Source of the DNA: Bradyrhizobium sp. ORS 285
GTDB lineage: Bacteria; Pseudomonadota; Alphaproteobacteria; Rhizobiales; Xanthobacteraceae
Assembly (NCBI RefSeq): GCF_900176205.1
Contig: NZ_LT859959.1
Coordinates: 744,001-808,000, forward strand
DNA: 64,000 bases
Direction of reading: 5' to 3'
Shown: positions 44,417-56,194 of the stretch, in pieces
Numbering within the stretch: the stretch's first letter is position 1
Layout: the number at the start of each line of letters is the position of its first letter
Notes under the pieces: model-generated
Database searches by the model: none
Told to the model about the DNA's origin: nothing
The model's input: the letters and a program-made list of their open reading frames with translations, nothing else
Position numbers and translations under genes: made by a program

Positions 44417-44893
44417 TCAGCGCCACTCGACCTTTTCGATCTCGTAGGACTTGGCCCCGCCGGGCGCCATGACCTCGACGCTGGTCCCCATCTTCTTACC
44501 GATCAGCGCGCGCGCCAACGGCGAGGTAATCGAGATCTTGCCCTTCTTGGCGTCCGCCTCGACCTCGCCAACGATCTGCCAGACCGTCTTCTTCTCGGTA
44601 TCCTCGTCGATCAGGGTGACGGTCGCGCCGAACTTGATCGTGTCGCCGGACAGCTTGGCCACGTCGATGACGTCGGCGCGCGCGAGCTTGTCTTCGAGCT
44701 CGGCGATGCGACCCTCATTGTGCGACTGCTCTTCCTTGGCGGCGTGATATTCCGCGTTTTCCGACAAGTCGCCATGCGAGCGCGCTTCGGCGATGTGCTC
44801 GATGATGCGCGGGCGGTCCACCGACTGGCGCTGCTTCAGCTCGACCTCCAGTGCGGCATAGCCACCCGCGGTCATGGGAACCTTTTCCACCAT
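44417..44893 (-). CDS. greA: Transcription elongation factor GreA
   Basis: A 158-residue factor that binds the RNA polymerase secondary channel and stimulates cleavage of backtracked RNA. The N-terminal coiled coil carries the acidic tip [16 protein letters not shown], and the C-terminal FKBP-like domain contains [24 protein letters not shown]. The start at 44893 (M-V-E-K-V-P-M) gives the usual length and the usual first residues; the frame is open further upstream. A good terminator follows. Confidence 0.94.
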   Translation of the reverse strand: MVEKVPMTAGGYAALEVELKQRQSVDRPRIIEHIAEARSHGDLSENAEYHAAKEEQSHNEGRIAELEDKLARADVIDVAKLSGDTIKFGATVTLIDEDTEKKTVWQIVGEVEADAKKGKISITSPLARALIGKKMGTSVEVMAPGGAKSYEIEKVEWR

Positions 44894-45109
44894 CTCTTCT
44901 CGTCCTTCAGCCGTGCGGGCAAAGCCGCGCACGATCAGCATCTTCAGAATCAGAATAGGCTTTTGCGGCTGAAAGCAAAGCCTCAAAGCCCGGTCAAACC
45001 GGCCCGTCAAAGGCCGGACCAACATCGAACCGGGCGGCGAGTTCCTGCCAAGAGGCTCTATTGCCGATTATTGCCAATCGCTTAGCGGGCGTTCGCCCGC
45101 TCCACGCGA

Positions 45110-48574
<3,465 letters not shown>

Positions 48575-48612
48575 TCAAGCTCACGGGCAAGAAACGGCAG
48601 AGAATTGAGCAC

Positions 48613-48640
48613 AAAAAAAGGGCGCGCGTGCCGCGCGTCC
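48613..48640 (-). terminator. Terminator-like hairpin just upstream of carB
   Basis: On the minus strand a GC-rich 9-position stem (GGACGCGCG with CGCGCGCCC, one mismatch) with a 3-base loop is followed by seven T residues. It ends 39 bases before the carB start. It may end the tRNA-like transcript, or act as an attenuator for carB. Confidence 0.7.
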
Positions 48641-48822
48641 CCCACAGGCCCAGGGAAGGCCAAGGCGCGACCAGTGCTCGCGCGCGAGCGGTCTTTAGAC
48701 CAGTTTCCTCTGAGCGAAAAGGGTTTTGGGCCGAAATCAACGGCCAAATTGGCGAGCGCCGGGCGCAAGGACGGTCGATCTTGGCTGGCTTGCCGAGCCG
48801 AAGCTGCGACAGCAGCGAAGGC

Positions 48823-48899
48823 TGGAGGCCCGGCCTGGACTTGAACCAGGTTCAAGAGCGTTGCACCGCTCTTCGCGTCGTAGCTTCCGCCACCGGGCC
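48823..48899 (-). tRNA. tRNA-Cys-like gene (GCA anticodon, unusual arms)
   Basis: A 77-base cloverleaf on the minus strand. The acceptor GGCCCGG pairs perfectly with CCGGGCC, followed by T (discriminator) and encoded CCA. The T arm CCTGG-TTCAAGT-CCAGG is perfect. U73 and a GCA triplet preceded by T are cysteine identity features. The D arm is only GCG/CGC around a 10-base loop lacking the conserved GG. The anticodon arm has six or seven pairs (AAGAGCG with CGCTCTT) and an 8- or 6-base loop instead of 7. It may be a minor isoacceptor, a regulatory RNA or a decaying gene. Confidence 0.6.
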
Positions 48900-49005
48900 G
48901 AGAACGATCTTACCTCTCACGGGCCCGTGATCCAGCAGCTGTTTCAGTTAACCCTAATTGCGCTGCCGGATGTGGCCGACGAGGCGGGGACGGGCGCGCT
49001 CCCGG

Positions 49006-49725
49006 TCAGACGGTTCCCGTAGCCGGCTGCGCCACGAACGTCATGCGCCACGGGTTGTGGCCGATGTTCTTGGGCGCGCGGACCGCGTTGAACCCAGCCC
49101 TCTTCAGCCGCGCCAGGATGTCGGCCTCGGTGTACCGCTGCAGGCCGATCTTGGTCCGCAGCTGCCGGTAATCGGACAGGGCGGTGGCGACCAAGCCGAC
49201 CAGAGCATCCTTGAGAAAGCCGTCCCGCGCGGCAAACATCAACAGGGCCAGGACGTCGCGGGGCATGCCGACGTCAGGACGCAGGATATCACCGAGGACG
49301 AATTGCCCCGAGGGCTTGAGCAGCCGGCGGATGACGCCCAGCGCTGCGTCGAAATCGGCCTCGCTCATGTATTGCGCCACCGAATTCATGACGACGAGCT
49401 CGATCGAGGCCTCCGGCATGTTGCGCAGCTCGTCGAGCGAGCGGACGCGGATCTTGGTGTTGGGCGCGAAGCGCGCGATCAGCCGGCCGCGCACGCCGGG
49501 CGCCGGCTCGGCCAGGATCAGCGTCATGCAGGCGTCGGCGACCTTGCCGGCCGACAGCGCCTCACCGCACGAATAGTCGAGCACCACGGCATCGGGCGAG
49601 CGAATGTAACCCACGATGTCGCGGGCGATCCCCTCGAAGTGCAGGTCGCGGTGCAGCTTGCTCGCATAGATCGTGTGCGTGGAATCGTAATAATCGATCC
49701 AATCGTCCATGTCGGGTTCCGGCAA
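49006..49725 (-). CDS. SAM-dependent methyltransferase, class I
   Basis: A 239-residue protein with the Rossmann methyltransferase fold. VVLDYSCGEALSAGKVADA is motif I for S-adenosylmethionine, SIELVVMNSVAQYMSEADFDAALGVIRRLLKPSGQFVLGDIL covers motifs II and III, and RYTEADILARLKRAGF follows near the C terminus. The acceptor is unknown. An ATG at 49710 would shorten it by five residues. It is monocistronic and divergent from dps. Confidence 0.8.
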   Translation of the reverse strand: MPEPDMDDWIDYYDSTHTIYASKLHRDLHFEGIARDIVGYIRSPDAVVLDYSCGEALSAGKVADACMTLILAEPAPGVRGRLIARFAPNTKIRVRSLDELRNMPEASIELVVMNSVAQYMSEADFDAALGVIRRLLKPSGQFVLGDILRPDVGMPRDVLALLMFAARDGFLKDALVGLVATALSDYRQLRTKIGLQRYTEADILARLKRAGFNAVRAPKNIGHNPWRMTFVAQPATGTV

Positions 49726-49817
49726 ACACAGTTCCTTGATCGGAACTGCAGGGGTTAGCGAGCGTTAACGGGTCCGATCCCCCGTGTCCACGCTGCTTCT
49801 AACAGGAAGGTTAGCCC

Positions 49818-50345
49818 GTGAGTAAAGCAAAGACCGACAAGACTGCCCCCGACCTCGATACCCCGACCGATCTGTCGCCGGACGCCGTGAACAAGATCTC
49901 GACGGCGCTGAACACGCTGCTGGCGGATGCCTTTGCGCTGTATCTCAAGACCAAGAATTTCCATTGGCACGTCAGCGGGCGGCATTTTCATGACTATCAC
50001 GAGATGCTGGACGAGCAGTCGGACGCGATCTTTGCCACGACGGACCAGCTGGCCGAGCGGGTGCGCAAGCTCGGCGGTACGACGATCAAGTCGATCAGCC
50101 AGATCAGCAAGCTGCAGACCATCAAGGACAACAACGAGGAGTATGTCCCTCCGCGCGAGATGCTGCGGGAGTTGATGGAGGACAACAAGCACATCGCCGC
50201 CGCGATGCGGAAGGCGCATGAGGTGTGCGACGACAATGACGATCCGGCCACCGCAGGCCTGCTCGAGAACTTCATCGACGAGACCGAGCGCCGCACCTGG
50301 TTCCTGTTCGAGGCCAGCCGCCAGGAAGGCAGCAACGCGGCGTGA
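49818..50345 (+). CDS. dps: Dps-family ferritin-like DNA protection protein
   Basis: A 175-residue four-helix protein that assembles into a 12-mer, stores iron and protects DNA in starvation or oxidative stress. The ferroxidase site spans subunits: TKNFHWHVSGRHFHDYHEMLDEQSDAIFATTDQLAERV holds the His, Asp and Glu ligands. The N-terminal tail is charged (Lys/Asp). The start is GTG 49818 with AGGAAGG upstream. The first codons S-K-A-K-T-D-K-T fit a DNA-contacting tail. A strong terminator follows. Confidence 0.92.
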   Translation: MSKAKTDKTAPDLDTPTDLSPDAVNKISTALNTLLADAFALYLKTKNFHWHVSGRHFHDYHEMLDEQSDAIFATTDQLAERVRKLGGTTIKSISQISKLQTIKDNNEEYVPPREMLRELMEDNKHIAAAMRKAHEVCDDNDDPATAGLLENFIDETERRTWFLFEASRQEGSNAA

Positions 50346-50372
50346 GCCGATCAGCTGCGACGTGATTTCGAG

Positions 50373-50402
50373 GACGCGCTACGGCGACGTAGCGCGTCTT
50401 TC
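50373..50402 (+). terminator. Intrinsic terminator after dps
   Basis: GACGCGCTACG-GCGA-CGTAGCGCGTC is a perfect 11-pair stem followed by a T-rich stretch. It starts 27 bases after the dps stop. Confidence 0.9.
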
Positions 50403-50466
50403 ATTTTGCGTTCGCCCTGGCCTCCTGACGCGAGCCGGACAGCCACATCGCCCTCAAGCATAATCG

Positions 50467-51360
50467 TCAGAGTGCGTTGAGCGGCACCTTCAGGAAACGG
50501 CGGCCGCTCTCGTCCGCGCTCGGCAATTGCCCAGCCTTCATGTTCACCTGGAGGGACGGAATGATCAGCTTGGGCATGTCCAGCGTACGGTCGCGCGCTT
50601 CGCGGGCCGCGACGAACTCATCCTCGGTGATGCCGTCACGTACATGGATGTTGTGCGCGCGCTGCTCGGCGACGGTCGTTTCCCAGCGAATGTCGCGGCC
50701 GTTCGGGCCGTAATCGTGACACATGAACAGCCGCGTCGCCTCAGGCAGCTCGAGAACCCGGCGGATCGAGCGGTATAGCGTGCGGGCATCCCCGCCCGGA
50801 AAATCGGCCCGCGCCGAGCCGCCATCGGGCATGAACAACGTATCCCCGACGAATGCGGCGTCACCGATGACGTGAGTCATGCAGGCCGGGGTGTGACCCG
50901 GCGTATGCATGGCAAACCCCGTCATGCCGCCGATCTGGTAGGTGTCGCCGTCCTGGAACAAGCGATCGAATTGGCTGCCGTCACGGCGAAATTCGGTTCC
51001 CTCGTTGAAGATCTTGCCGAAGGTCTCCTGCACCACGCGGATGTTGGCGCCGATGCCGATCTTGCCGCCCAGCTTGGCCTGGATGTACGGCGCGGCCGAC
51101 AGATGATCGGCATGGACATGGGTTTCGATCAGCCACTCCAGCTGCCATCCACTGTCCTGGATCAGGCGAATGATCTTGTCGGCTGAAACTGGCGCGAGAC
51201 GGCCGGATGCGTAATCGATGTCCATCACGGAATCGATGATGGCGCAGGCGGGCGAGCAGGGGTCCTTGACCACGTAGCTCACCGTGTTGGTGGCCGGATC
51301 GAAGAACGGCGTGATGTCGGGCTTCACTGACAGATCGACCGGATGCGGGATGCTGGACAT
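50467..51360 (-). CDS. Metallo-beta-lactamase-fold hydrolase, persulfide-dioxygenase-like (Blh/ETHE1 type)
   Basis: A 297-residue metal-dependent enzyme. THVHADHLSAAPYIQAKLGG carries the metal-binding HxHxDH, HTPGHTPACMTHVIGD a second ligand, and FVGDTLFMPDGG the bridging Asp. In BigR operons such proteins (Blh) detoxify sulfide or persulfide. The start at 51360 has GGAGG upstream (51368-51372), better than a start at 51393. It is the last gene of the minus-strand operon after two YeeE/YedE halves. Confidence 0.87.
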   Translation of the reverse strand: MSSIPHPVDLSVKPDITPFFDPATNTVSYVVKDPCSPACAIIDSVMDIDYASGRLAPVSADKIIRLIQDSGWQLEWLIETHVHADHLSAAPYIQAKLGGKIGIGANIRVVQETFGKIFNEGTEFRRDGSQFDRLFQDGDTYQIGGMTGFAMHTPGHTPACMTHVIGDAAFVGDTLFMPDGGSARADFPGGDARTLYRSIRRVLELPEATRLFMCHDYGPNGRDIRWETTVAEQRAHNIHVRDGITEDEFVAAREARDRTLDMPKLIIPSLQVNMKAGQLPSADESGRRFLKVPLNAL

Positions 51361-51403
51361 GTGAACCTCCGCCGAAGCGTGTGTCTTGTTCATTCCGACT
51401 CGT

Positions 51404-51856
51404 TCATTCCGAAAGCGCAACGCCGAGCGCCGGTTGGCGGTTCGCCAGGACGCGCGCCGCGGCCATCCCGACCATCATGGCGATCACGAATACGATGATC
51501 CCGGGTGAGCCATAGCCCAGCGCGACGAAGGCCGGGCCAGGGCAGATGCCGGCAAGGCCCCAGCCGATGCCGAAAATGGCGGGTCCCGTCGCGATTCGCC
51601 AATCCAATGTCTGTGCGTGCGGCAGATGGAAGCGGTCGTCGAGCACGGGGCGTTCACGCCGGAACACGAGCCGGAAGCCGATGAAGGTCGTGGCAACGGC
51701 GCCCGCCATCACGAACAGGAGGCTCGGGTCCCAGCCGCCGGAGCGGATCGCGGCGAAATCGAGAAAGCTCAGCACCTTCTCCGGATTGGACATGCCCGAG
51801 AGCAGCAGCCCGAGCCCGAACACGATGCCGATGACGAACTGGATCAGGATGATCAT
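51404..51856 (-). CDS. YeeE/YedE-family membrane protein, second half (DUF6691)
   Basis: A 150-residue protein with four membrane helices. QFVIGIVFGLGLLLSGMSNPEKVLSFLDF is the DUF6691 signature, and GIGWGLAGICPGPAFVALG carries the conserved cysteine segment of YeeE transporters. With the next upstream gene it makes a split YeeE/YedE protein, thought to move thiosulfate or other sulfur compounds. Its start is 7 bases after the first half's stop. Confidence 0.88.
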   Translation of the reverse strand: MIILIQFVIGIVFGLGLLLSGMSNPEKVLSFLDFAAIRSGGWDPSLLFVMAGAVATTFIGFRLVFRRERPVLDDRFHLPHAQTLDWRIATGPAIFGIGWGLAGICPGPAFVALGYGSPGIIVFVIAMMVGMAAARVLANRQPALGVALSE

Positions 51857-51863
51857 GGCAGCC

Positions 51864-52283
51864 TCACATCACGTGCCGCACGAGGAACGTGGTCGCGACC
51901 GCCGTCGCCATGAACACCAGGGTGGCCAGGATCGAGCGTGGCGACAGGCTGGCGATGCCGCAGACGCCGTGGCCCGAGGTGCAGCCATTGCCCCAGACCG
52001 CGCCGAAACCGACCAGCAATCCCGCGAGCACGAGCGCCGTCGGGCCGGCCTGGAGTACGAACGGCGGCAGGCTGCCCGTGGTGAGCCGCACCATCAGGGC
52101 CGCGGCGACGAGGCCGACGATGAAGGCGAGCCGGCCGGCGAGCGTGCTGTCCCAAGGCGGCAGCAGCCGCGCGGCAATGCCGCTGACACCGGCGATCCGG
52201 CCGGTCAGGCCCATCATCAGGACGGCGGCGAGCCCGATCAGGGCGCCGCCCGCAAGCGCGGTCAAGATTGGTTCACTGATCAT
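51864..52283 (-). CDS. YeeE/YedE-family membrane protein, first half
   Basis: A 139-residue protein with four membrane helices. VGFGAVWGNGCTSGHGVCGIASLSPRS contains the GNGCTSGHGVCG motif in which cysteines handle sulfur species, and MGLTGRIAGVSGIAARLL lies near the N terminus. It is first in the operon; the BigR-type site at 52330-52351 lies 47 bases upstream of its start. Its job with the second half is probably sulfur compound transport. Confidence 0.9.
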   Translation of the reverse strand: MISEPILTALAGGALIGLAAVLMMGLTGRIAGVSGIAARLLPPWDSTLAGRLAFIVGLVAAALMVRLTTGSLPPFVLQAGPTALVLAGLLVGFGAVWGNGCTSGHGVCGIASLSPRSILATLVFMATAVATTFLVRHVM

Positions 52284-52329
52284 GTCGCTGTGCGGCCCTC
52301 GGCAGTCTGTGTGCGTTGCAATCCATAGT

Positions 52330-52351
52330 CATATGCATTATTGCTTATATG
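52330..52351. promoter_or_regulatory. BigR/SqrR-type operator between divergent promoters
   Basis: An AT-rich imperfect inverted repeat in a GC-rich genome: CATATGCA, TTAT and TGCTTATATG in sequence. It lies between the ArsR-type gene (start 52374) and the YeeE-type gene (start 52283). BigR in Xylella and Agrobacterium binds such AT-rich palindromes. The assignment is from position and character. Confidence 0.6.
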
Positions 52352-52373
52352 CGAAATCAGAGAAGTAACAATC

Positions 52374-52715
52374 ATGACAGCGCGGGTCGCACGCAAGGCC
52401 AAGGTACGCTCGGTTGCTCGCTCGGTGGCCGAGGGTCTGGAAGACAAGGCGGAGGAGGCGGCGCGCCTGCTCTCGGCGATGGCCAACCCCAAGCGGCTCA
52501 TGGTGCTGTGCAACCTGATCGACGGCGAGCGCGCCGTGGGAGAGCTCGCCGAGCAGGTGGGCTTGCGCCAGGCGGCGCTGTCCCAGCACCTCGCGATGAT
52601 GCGCGCGCTCGACCTGGTCGCGACCCGGCGCGACGGCCAGACGATCTATTACCGCTTGGCGAGCGACGAAGTCCGCGAAGTCTTGCAGACGCTGTATCGG
52701 CTGTATTGCGCCTGA
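52374..52715 (+). CDS. bigR: ArsR-family regulator, BigR/SqrR type
   Basis: A 113-residue winged-helix repressor. LLSAMANPKRLMVLCNLIDGERAVGELAEQVGLRQAALSQHLAMMRAL is the ArsR DNA-binding core. Two cysteines, in MVLCNLI near residue 43 and RLYCA at the C terminus, match the pair that forms a disulfide or polysulfide link in BigR and SqrR when sulfide is present, releasing DNA. There is no metal-binding CVCD motif. It is divergent from the sulfur operon it likely represses. ATG 52374 fits best; the frame is open from 52341. Confidence 0.85.
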   Translation: MTARVARKAKVRSVARSVAEGLEDKAEEAARLLSAMANPKRLMVLCNLIDGERAVGELAEQVGLRQAALSQHLAMMRALDLVATRRDGQTIYYRLASDEVREVLQTLYRLYCA

Positions 52716-53249
52716 TCAGCGGGCGCGACGCCACAGGCGCGTGAGCGGACCGCTCGCGCCGCGCACCGGATCGGTCTCGGGCAGCGGCACGTTCGGGATC
52801 GACTGCAGAGCGCGCGCATGATTTTCCGGCGTTGGCCTCGTGACCTGCATCTTCGGCCCCGGCGGATAGGCGCCGACGATGCAGAAATCCGTGCTGGCGG
52901 AGATACATTGGTGGCCGGTGCCGGCCGGCAGGATGGCCACGTCACCAGGTTTCAGCTCCAACTCCTGGCCGTGATCGCCGCCGAAGCGCACCCGCGCCGT
53001 GCCGCTGGCGACGCCGAGCACCTCATGCACGGTCGCATGATAGTGCAGATAGTCGTAGACGCCGTTGCGCCACATGTCGCCCCAGCCGTTGCGGCCGAAC
53101 ACGCCCTCGATGCTTCCCGCGGGATCGTCGCGATCGAGCGTGACGGCCGCCCTGTACACCAGGAAGGGCATCGGATTGTTCGGCACCAGGCCGTCATCGG
53201 CAAACACGATGCTGATCGGCTCACTGCGCTCTGTGCTCGTCGATGTCAT
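52716..53249 (-). CDS. Cupin-domain protein
   Basis: A 177-residue single-cupin protein. YLHYHATVHEVLGVASGTARVRFGG is cupin motif 1 with its metal-binding histidines and glutamate, and LKPGDVAILPAGTGHQC is motif 2 with the last histidine. The fold suits a metal-dependent isomerase, dioxygenase or sensor; the substrate is unknown. ATG 53249 is chosen; the frame is open to 53348. It meets the bigR-type gene stop to stop. Confidence 0.78.
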   Translation of the reverse strand: MTSTSTERSEPISIVFADDGLVPNNPMPFLVYRAAVTLDRDDPAGSIEGVFGRNGWGDMWRNGVYDYLHYHATVHEVLGVASGTARVRFGGDHGQELELKPGDVAILPAGTGHQCISASTDFCIVGAYPPGPKMQVTRPTPENHARALQSIPNVPLPETDPVRGASGPLTRLWRRAR

Positions 53250-53379
53250 GCGTGCTCCCAGCGGATCTCTCTCCCCATCAACACGATCGGCGTCAGCAAC
53301 GTTCCGGCAAGCCATCTGGGCCGCACGCCGGCCGGATTGACACCTCATGCTCCGCTGGATAGCGTTACAATAAGTAAGA

Positions 53380-54567
53380 ATGAAGTGGGAGGACCGTGTG
53401 CGGCTCGTCCGTAGTCGGCACGATACGAGATCTGCAATTCTGGGTTACCTCTGGTGCTCCGGCGGCTCCTTCCGGCCGGATCTGGCGCAGGGCGTTGCGC
53501 TGACCGAGGCCAGCATTTCGCGCATCATCAGCGATCTGAAGACCGAGGGTGTCATTCAGGAGACAAGGCGTGCGGCGCCCTATCGCGGCGGACCGAGCCT
53601 GTTCGTCACCTTGAGCAGCGGCATCTCCGTTGCCGCAATCGAGGTCTCCAACAACCGCCTCTACGCCGCCGTCGGCACCCTGGCCGGCGAGACGCTGTAC
53701 TCGGAGCGCTACGACCTGCCTGACGGCCTCGGCGCCGCAGCCGTGACGGCGATGGTGACACAGGCCGTGCGCGAGCTCGCGGCCTGGGCCATGCCGCGCG
53801 GCCTCGTGTTGGAGCAGTTGGCTGTCTCGATCCCGGGCTATGATCCGGAGCTGCGTGCCAGCCCGCTCGTGCCGCTCGATGCCGAGGCGCTCGCCAACGT
53901 CCTGCAGCGCGAGCTTCCGGAGACGCCGGCGAGATTGACAAATTCGATGGTCGCCCGCGCCGTCGCGCATCGCCTGCAGATGGGAACAGGCGTGCTCGGC
54001 GGCTCGTATTTCTTCGTGTTCGTCGGCCACGGCGTCGGCGCTGCCATCGTCGACGAGCTCGCCGAAAGCGGCGATGTCGAGACCTGCGAGATCGGGCATG
54101 TCGTGATCGAGCGGGGCGGACGCTGCTGTCGCTGCGGCCATGGCGGCTGCCTCGAACCCTATGTGTCGACCGTTGCGCTCTCCGACATTCTTCAGGTGCG
54201 GGAGAGCGATCTGATCGGCCGCGGCGACCGCTGGCCGGATGACTTCAGCATCTCGGCGGCGGCGCGCGCAGAGATCAAGGCGCGGTTGGGCCTGCTGGGC
54301 CTCGCGATCGGCAACGCCCTCAATCTCAACCGCCAGCGCAATGTCGTAATTGGCGGATGGCCGGGGGCGCTGCCGGCGGAGGATCGCGCCGTGGTCATGG
54401 ACGCCATCGGCGCATCGCGCCTCGGCGGCCTGCAGGGCATCGCGCTCAGCTTCGCGCCGGCGAGCCTCGGGCGCGAGCCGGTCTCGGGACTGGCACTCGC
54501 CGCCTTCTCGTTCATCCGCCGCAGCGGCGCGCGCCGCAAGCAGCGACAGCAATTGATCTCGAATTGA
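53380..54567 (+). CDS. ROK-family transcriptional regulator
   Basis: A 395-residue protein with an N-terminal winged helix (AILGYLWCSGGSFRPDLAQGVALTEASISRIISDLKTEGVI) and a ROK sugar-kinase-like domain. The zinc-binding motif GGRCCRCGHGGCLEPYVS near residue 248 matches the ROK consensus CxCGxxGCxE. ROK regulators usually repress sugar-use genes and are released by the sugar. It precedes a binding-protein gene by 44 bases on the same strand and may control it. Confidence 0.87.
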   Translation: MKWEDRVRLVRSRHDTRSAILGYLWCSGGSFRPDLAQGVALTEASISRIISDLKTEGVIQETRRAAPYRGGPSLFVTLSSGISVAAIEVSNNRLYAAVGTLAGETLYSERYDLPDGLGAAAVTAMVTQAVRELAAWAMPRGLVLEQLAVSIPGYDPELRASPLVPLDAEALANVLQRELPETPARLTNSMVARAVAHRLQMGTGVLGGSYFFVFVGHGVGAAIVDELAESGDVETCEIGHVVIERGGRCCRCGHGGCLEPYVSTVALSDILQVRESDLIGRGDRWPDDFSISAAARAEIKARLGLLGLAIGNALNLNRQRNVVIGGWPGALPAEDRAVVMDAIGASRLGGLQGIALSFAPASLGREPVSGLALAAFSFIRRSGARRKQRQQLISN

Positions 54568-54611
54568 CAAGAGTCGGCGGCCGTCACGTCCGACGATCAG
54601 GGGAGGGAAGC

Positions 54612-56183
54612 ATGAAACCACATCACGTCCTGGCGGGCGCTCTGCTCTGCCTGGCAGCCGTGCTGCCGGCCACGTTCGCGCGCGCCGAAACCGTGCTGAA
54701 GGTGAAGCCGTCGGGCGACCTCAAGGTGCTCGATCCGACCATCGCAGCGGATTCGATCGCGCGCAATTTCGGCTACATGATCTACGACACGCTGTTCACG
54801 GTCGACGACAGACTGCAGGTCAAGCCGCAGATGGTCGACAGCTGGACCACCTCCGCCGACCGCAAGATCTGGACCTTCAAGCTGCGCGCCGGGCTGACAT
54901 TCGGCGACGGGGCGGGCGTGACATCGGAGGACGTGGTCGCGTCCCTCAAGCGCTGGAGCCAGGCCGATGCGATGGGGCAGATGCTGAATGCGCATGGCGC
55001 CGCGTGGGACGTGGTCGATGCCAAGACGTTCAGCCTGACTTTGAAGGAGCCTTGGGGCTTCGTGCTCGATGCGCTCGCCAAGCCGGGCGCGCCGGTGCCC
55101 TTCATTGTTCCGGCTCGCGTCATCGCCGCGACCGCGGCCGGCCAGCCGCTTGCAGATCAGACCGGATCAGGTCCTTTCATCTTCAAGAAGGATGAGTGGG
55201 TGCCGGGCTCCAAGCTGGTGTTCACCAGGAACCCGCATTACGTGCCGCGCGCCGAGCCGGCCTCGGGGCTTGCCGGCGGCAAGGTCGTCAAGTTCGACCG
55301 TGTCGAATGGCTGATCATTCCCGACCAGCAGACCGCGCTCGACGCGTTGAAGAAGGGCGAGCTGGATATCGCCGAGGACATTCCGGCCGACCTCGTGCCG
55401 GTGGCGAAGGCCGGCAAGAACGTGGTCGTCTCCAACCAGGACGAGATCGGCGTGGCGCAGCAAATCCGCCTGAATTCGATCCCGCCGCCATTCGACAATC
55501 CCGCCATCCGCCGCGCCGCGCTGCTCGCCGTCAATCCGCAGGACTACATCGAGGCCTGGGGCGGCGGCGAGGGCGGGCTCATCAAGGCCTGCAAGTCGTT
55601 CTACATCTGCGCCTCGCCCTACTACACGGAGGCCGGCTTTCCGTCCTTCAATCTGGAGAAGGCCAAGACGCTGCTGCGCGAGAGCGGCTATGACGGCACG
55701 CCGGTCGTGATCCTCGACGCCTCGGAGAACGCGCAGATCCATCCGGCAAGCCTGGTCGCCGAGCAGCAGCTCAAGGCCGCCGGCTTCAAGGTCGACGTGC
55801 AGGCGATGGACTGGGCGAGCGTCGTCAGCCGCCGCGCCAAGAAGGAGCCGGTCGGGCAGGGCGGCTGGTCGATCTTCATCTCCGGCCCGGGCGGCCTCGA
55901 CATGATGCTGCCGATCAGCCATCTCGGACTGCGCTCGAACTGCGACAAGGCCTGGTTCGGCTGGCCGTGCGACGCCGAGATCGAGAAGCTCCGCGCCGCG
56001 TTCGGCGACTCCGCCGACATGGCCGAGCGCAAGGCGCTGGCCGAGCAGATCCAGCAGCGCGCCGTGCAGACCGTGCCCTACATTCCGATCGCGGTAGCCT
56101 ATCAGTTCCGCGCGGCGCGCGCCGACCTCACCGGCATCCTCAACCCGCCGGCGCCGGTGTACTGGAACGTCTCACGCAAGTGA
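54612..56183 (+). CDS. Peptide/opine-type ABC substrate-binding protein
   Basis: A 523-residue periplasmic protein of family 5 (dipeptide, oligopeptide, nickel, opine). The signal peptide is MKPHHVLAGALLCLAAVLPA ending near ARA. The mature part begins ETVLKVKPSGDLKVLDPT, with YMIYDTLFTVDDRLQVKPQMVDSWTTSADRKIWTFKLR and FTRNPHYVPR downstream. The ATG at 54612 has GGAGGG upstream; the open frame before it is not this gene. No permease or ATPase genes follow, so it is an orphan in this window. Confidence 0.88.
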   Translation: MKPHHVLAGALLCLAAVLPATFARAETVLKVKPSGDLKVLDPTIAADSIARNFGYMIYDTLFTVDDRLQVKPQMVDSWTTSADRKIWTFKLRAGLTFGDGAGVTSEDVVASLKRWSQADAMGQMLNAHGAAWDVVDAKTFSLTLKEPWGFVLDALAKPGAPVPFIVPARVIAATAAGQPLADQTGSGPFIFKKDEWVPGSKLVFTRNPHYVPRAEPASGLAGGKVVKFDRVEWLIIPDQQTALDALKKGELDIAEDIPADLVPVAKAGKNVVVSNQDEIGVAQQIRLNSIPPPFDNPAIRRAALLAVNPQDYIEAWGGGEGGLIKACKSFYICASPYYTEAGFPSFNLEKAKTLLRESGYDGTPVVILDASENAQIHPASLVAEQQLKAAGFKVDVQAMDWASVVSRRAKKEPVGQGGWSIFISGPGGLDMMLPISHLGLRSNCDKAWFGWPCDAEIEKLRAAFGDSADMAERKALAEQIQQRAVQTVPYIPIAVAYQFRAARADLTGILNPPAPVYWNVSRK

Positions 56184-56194
56184 GACGGCGCGGG

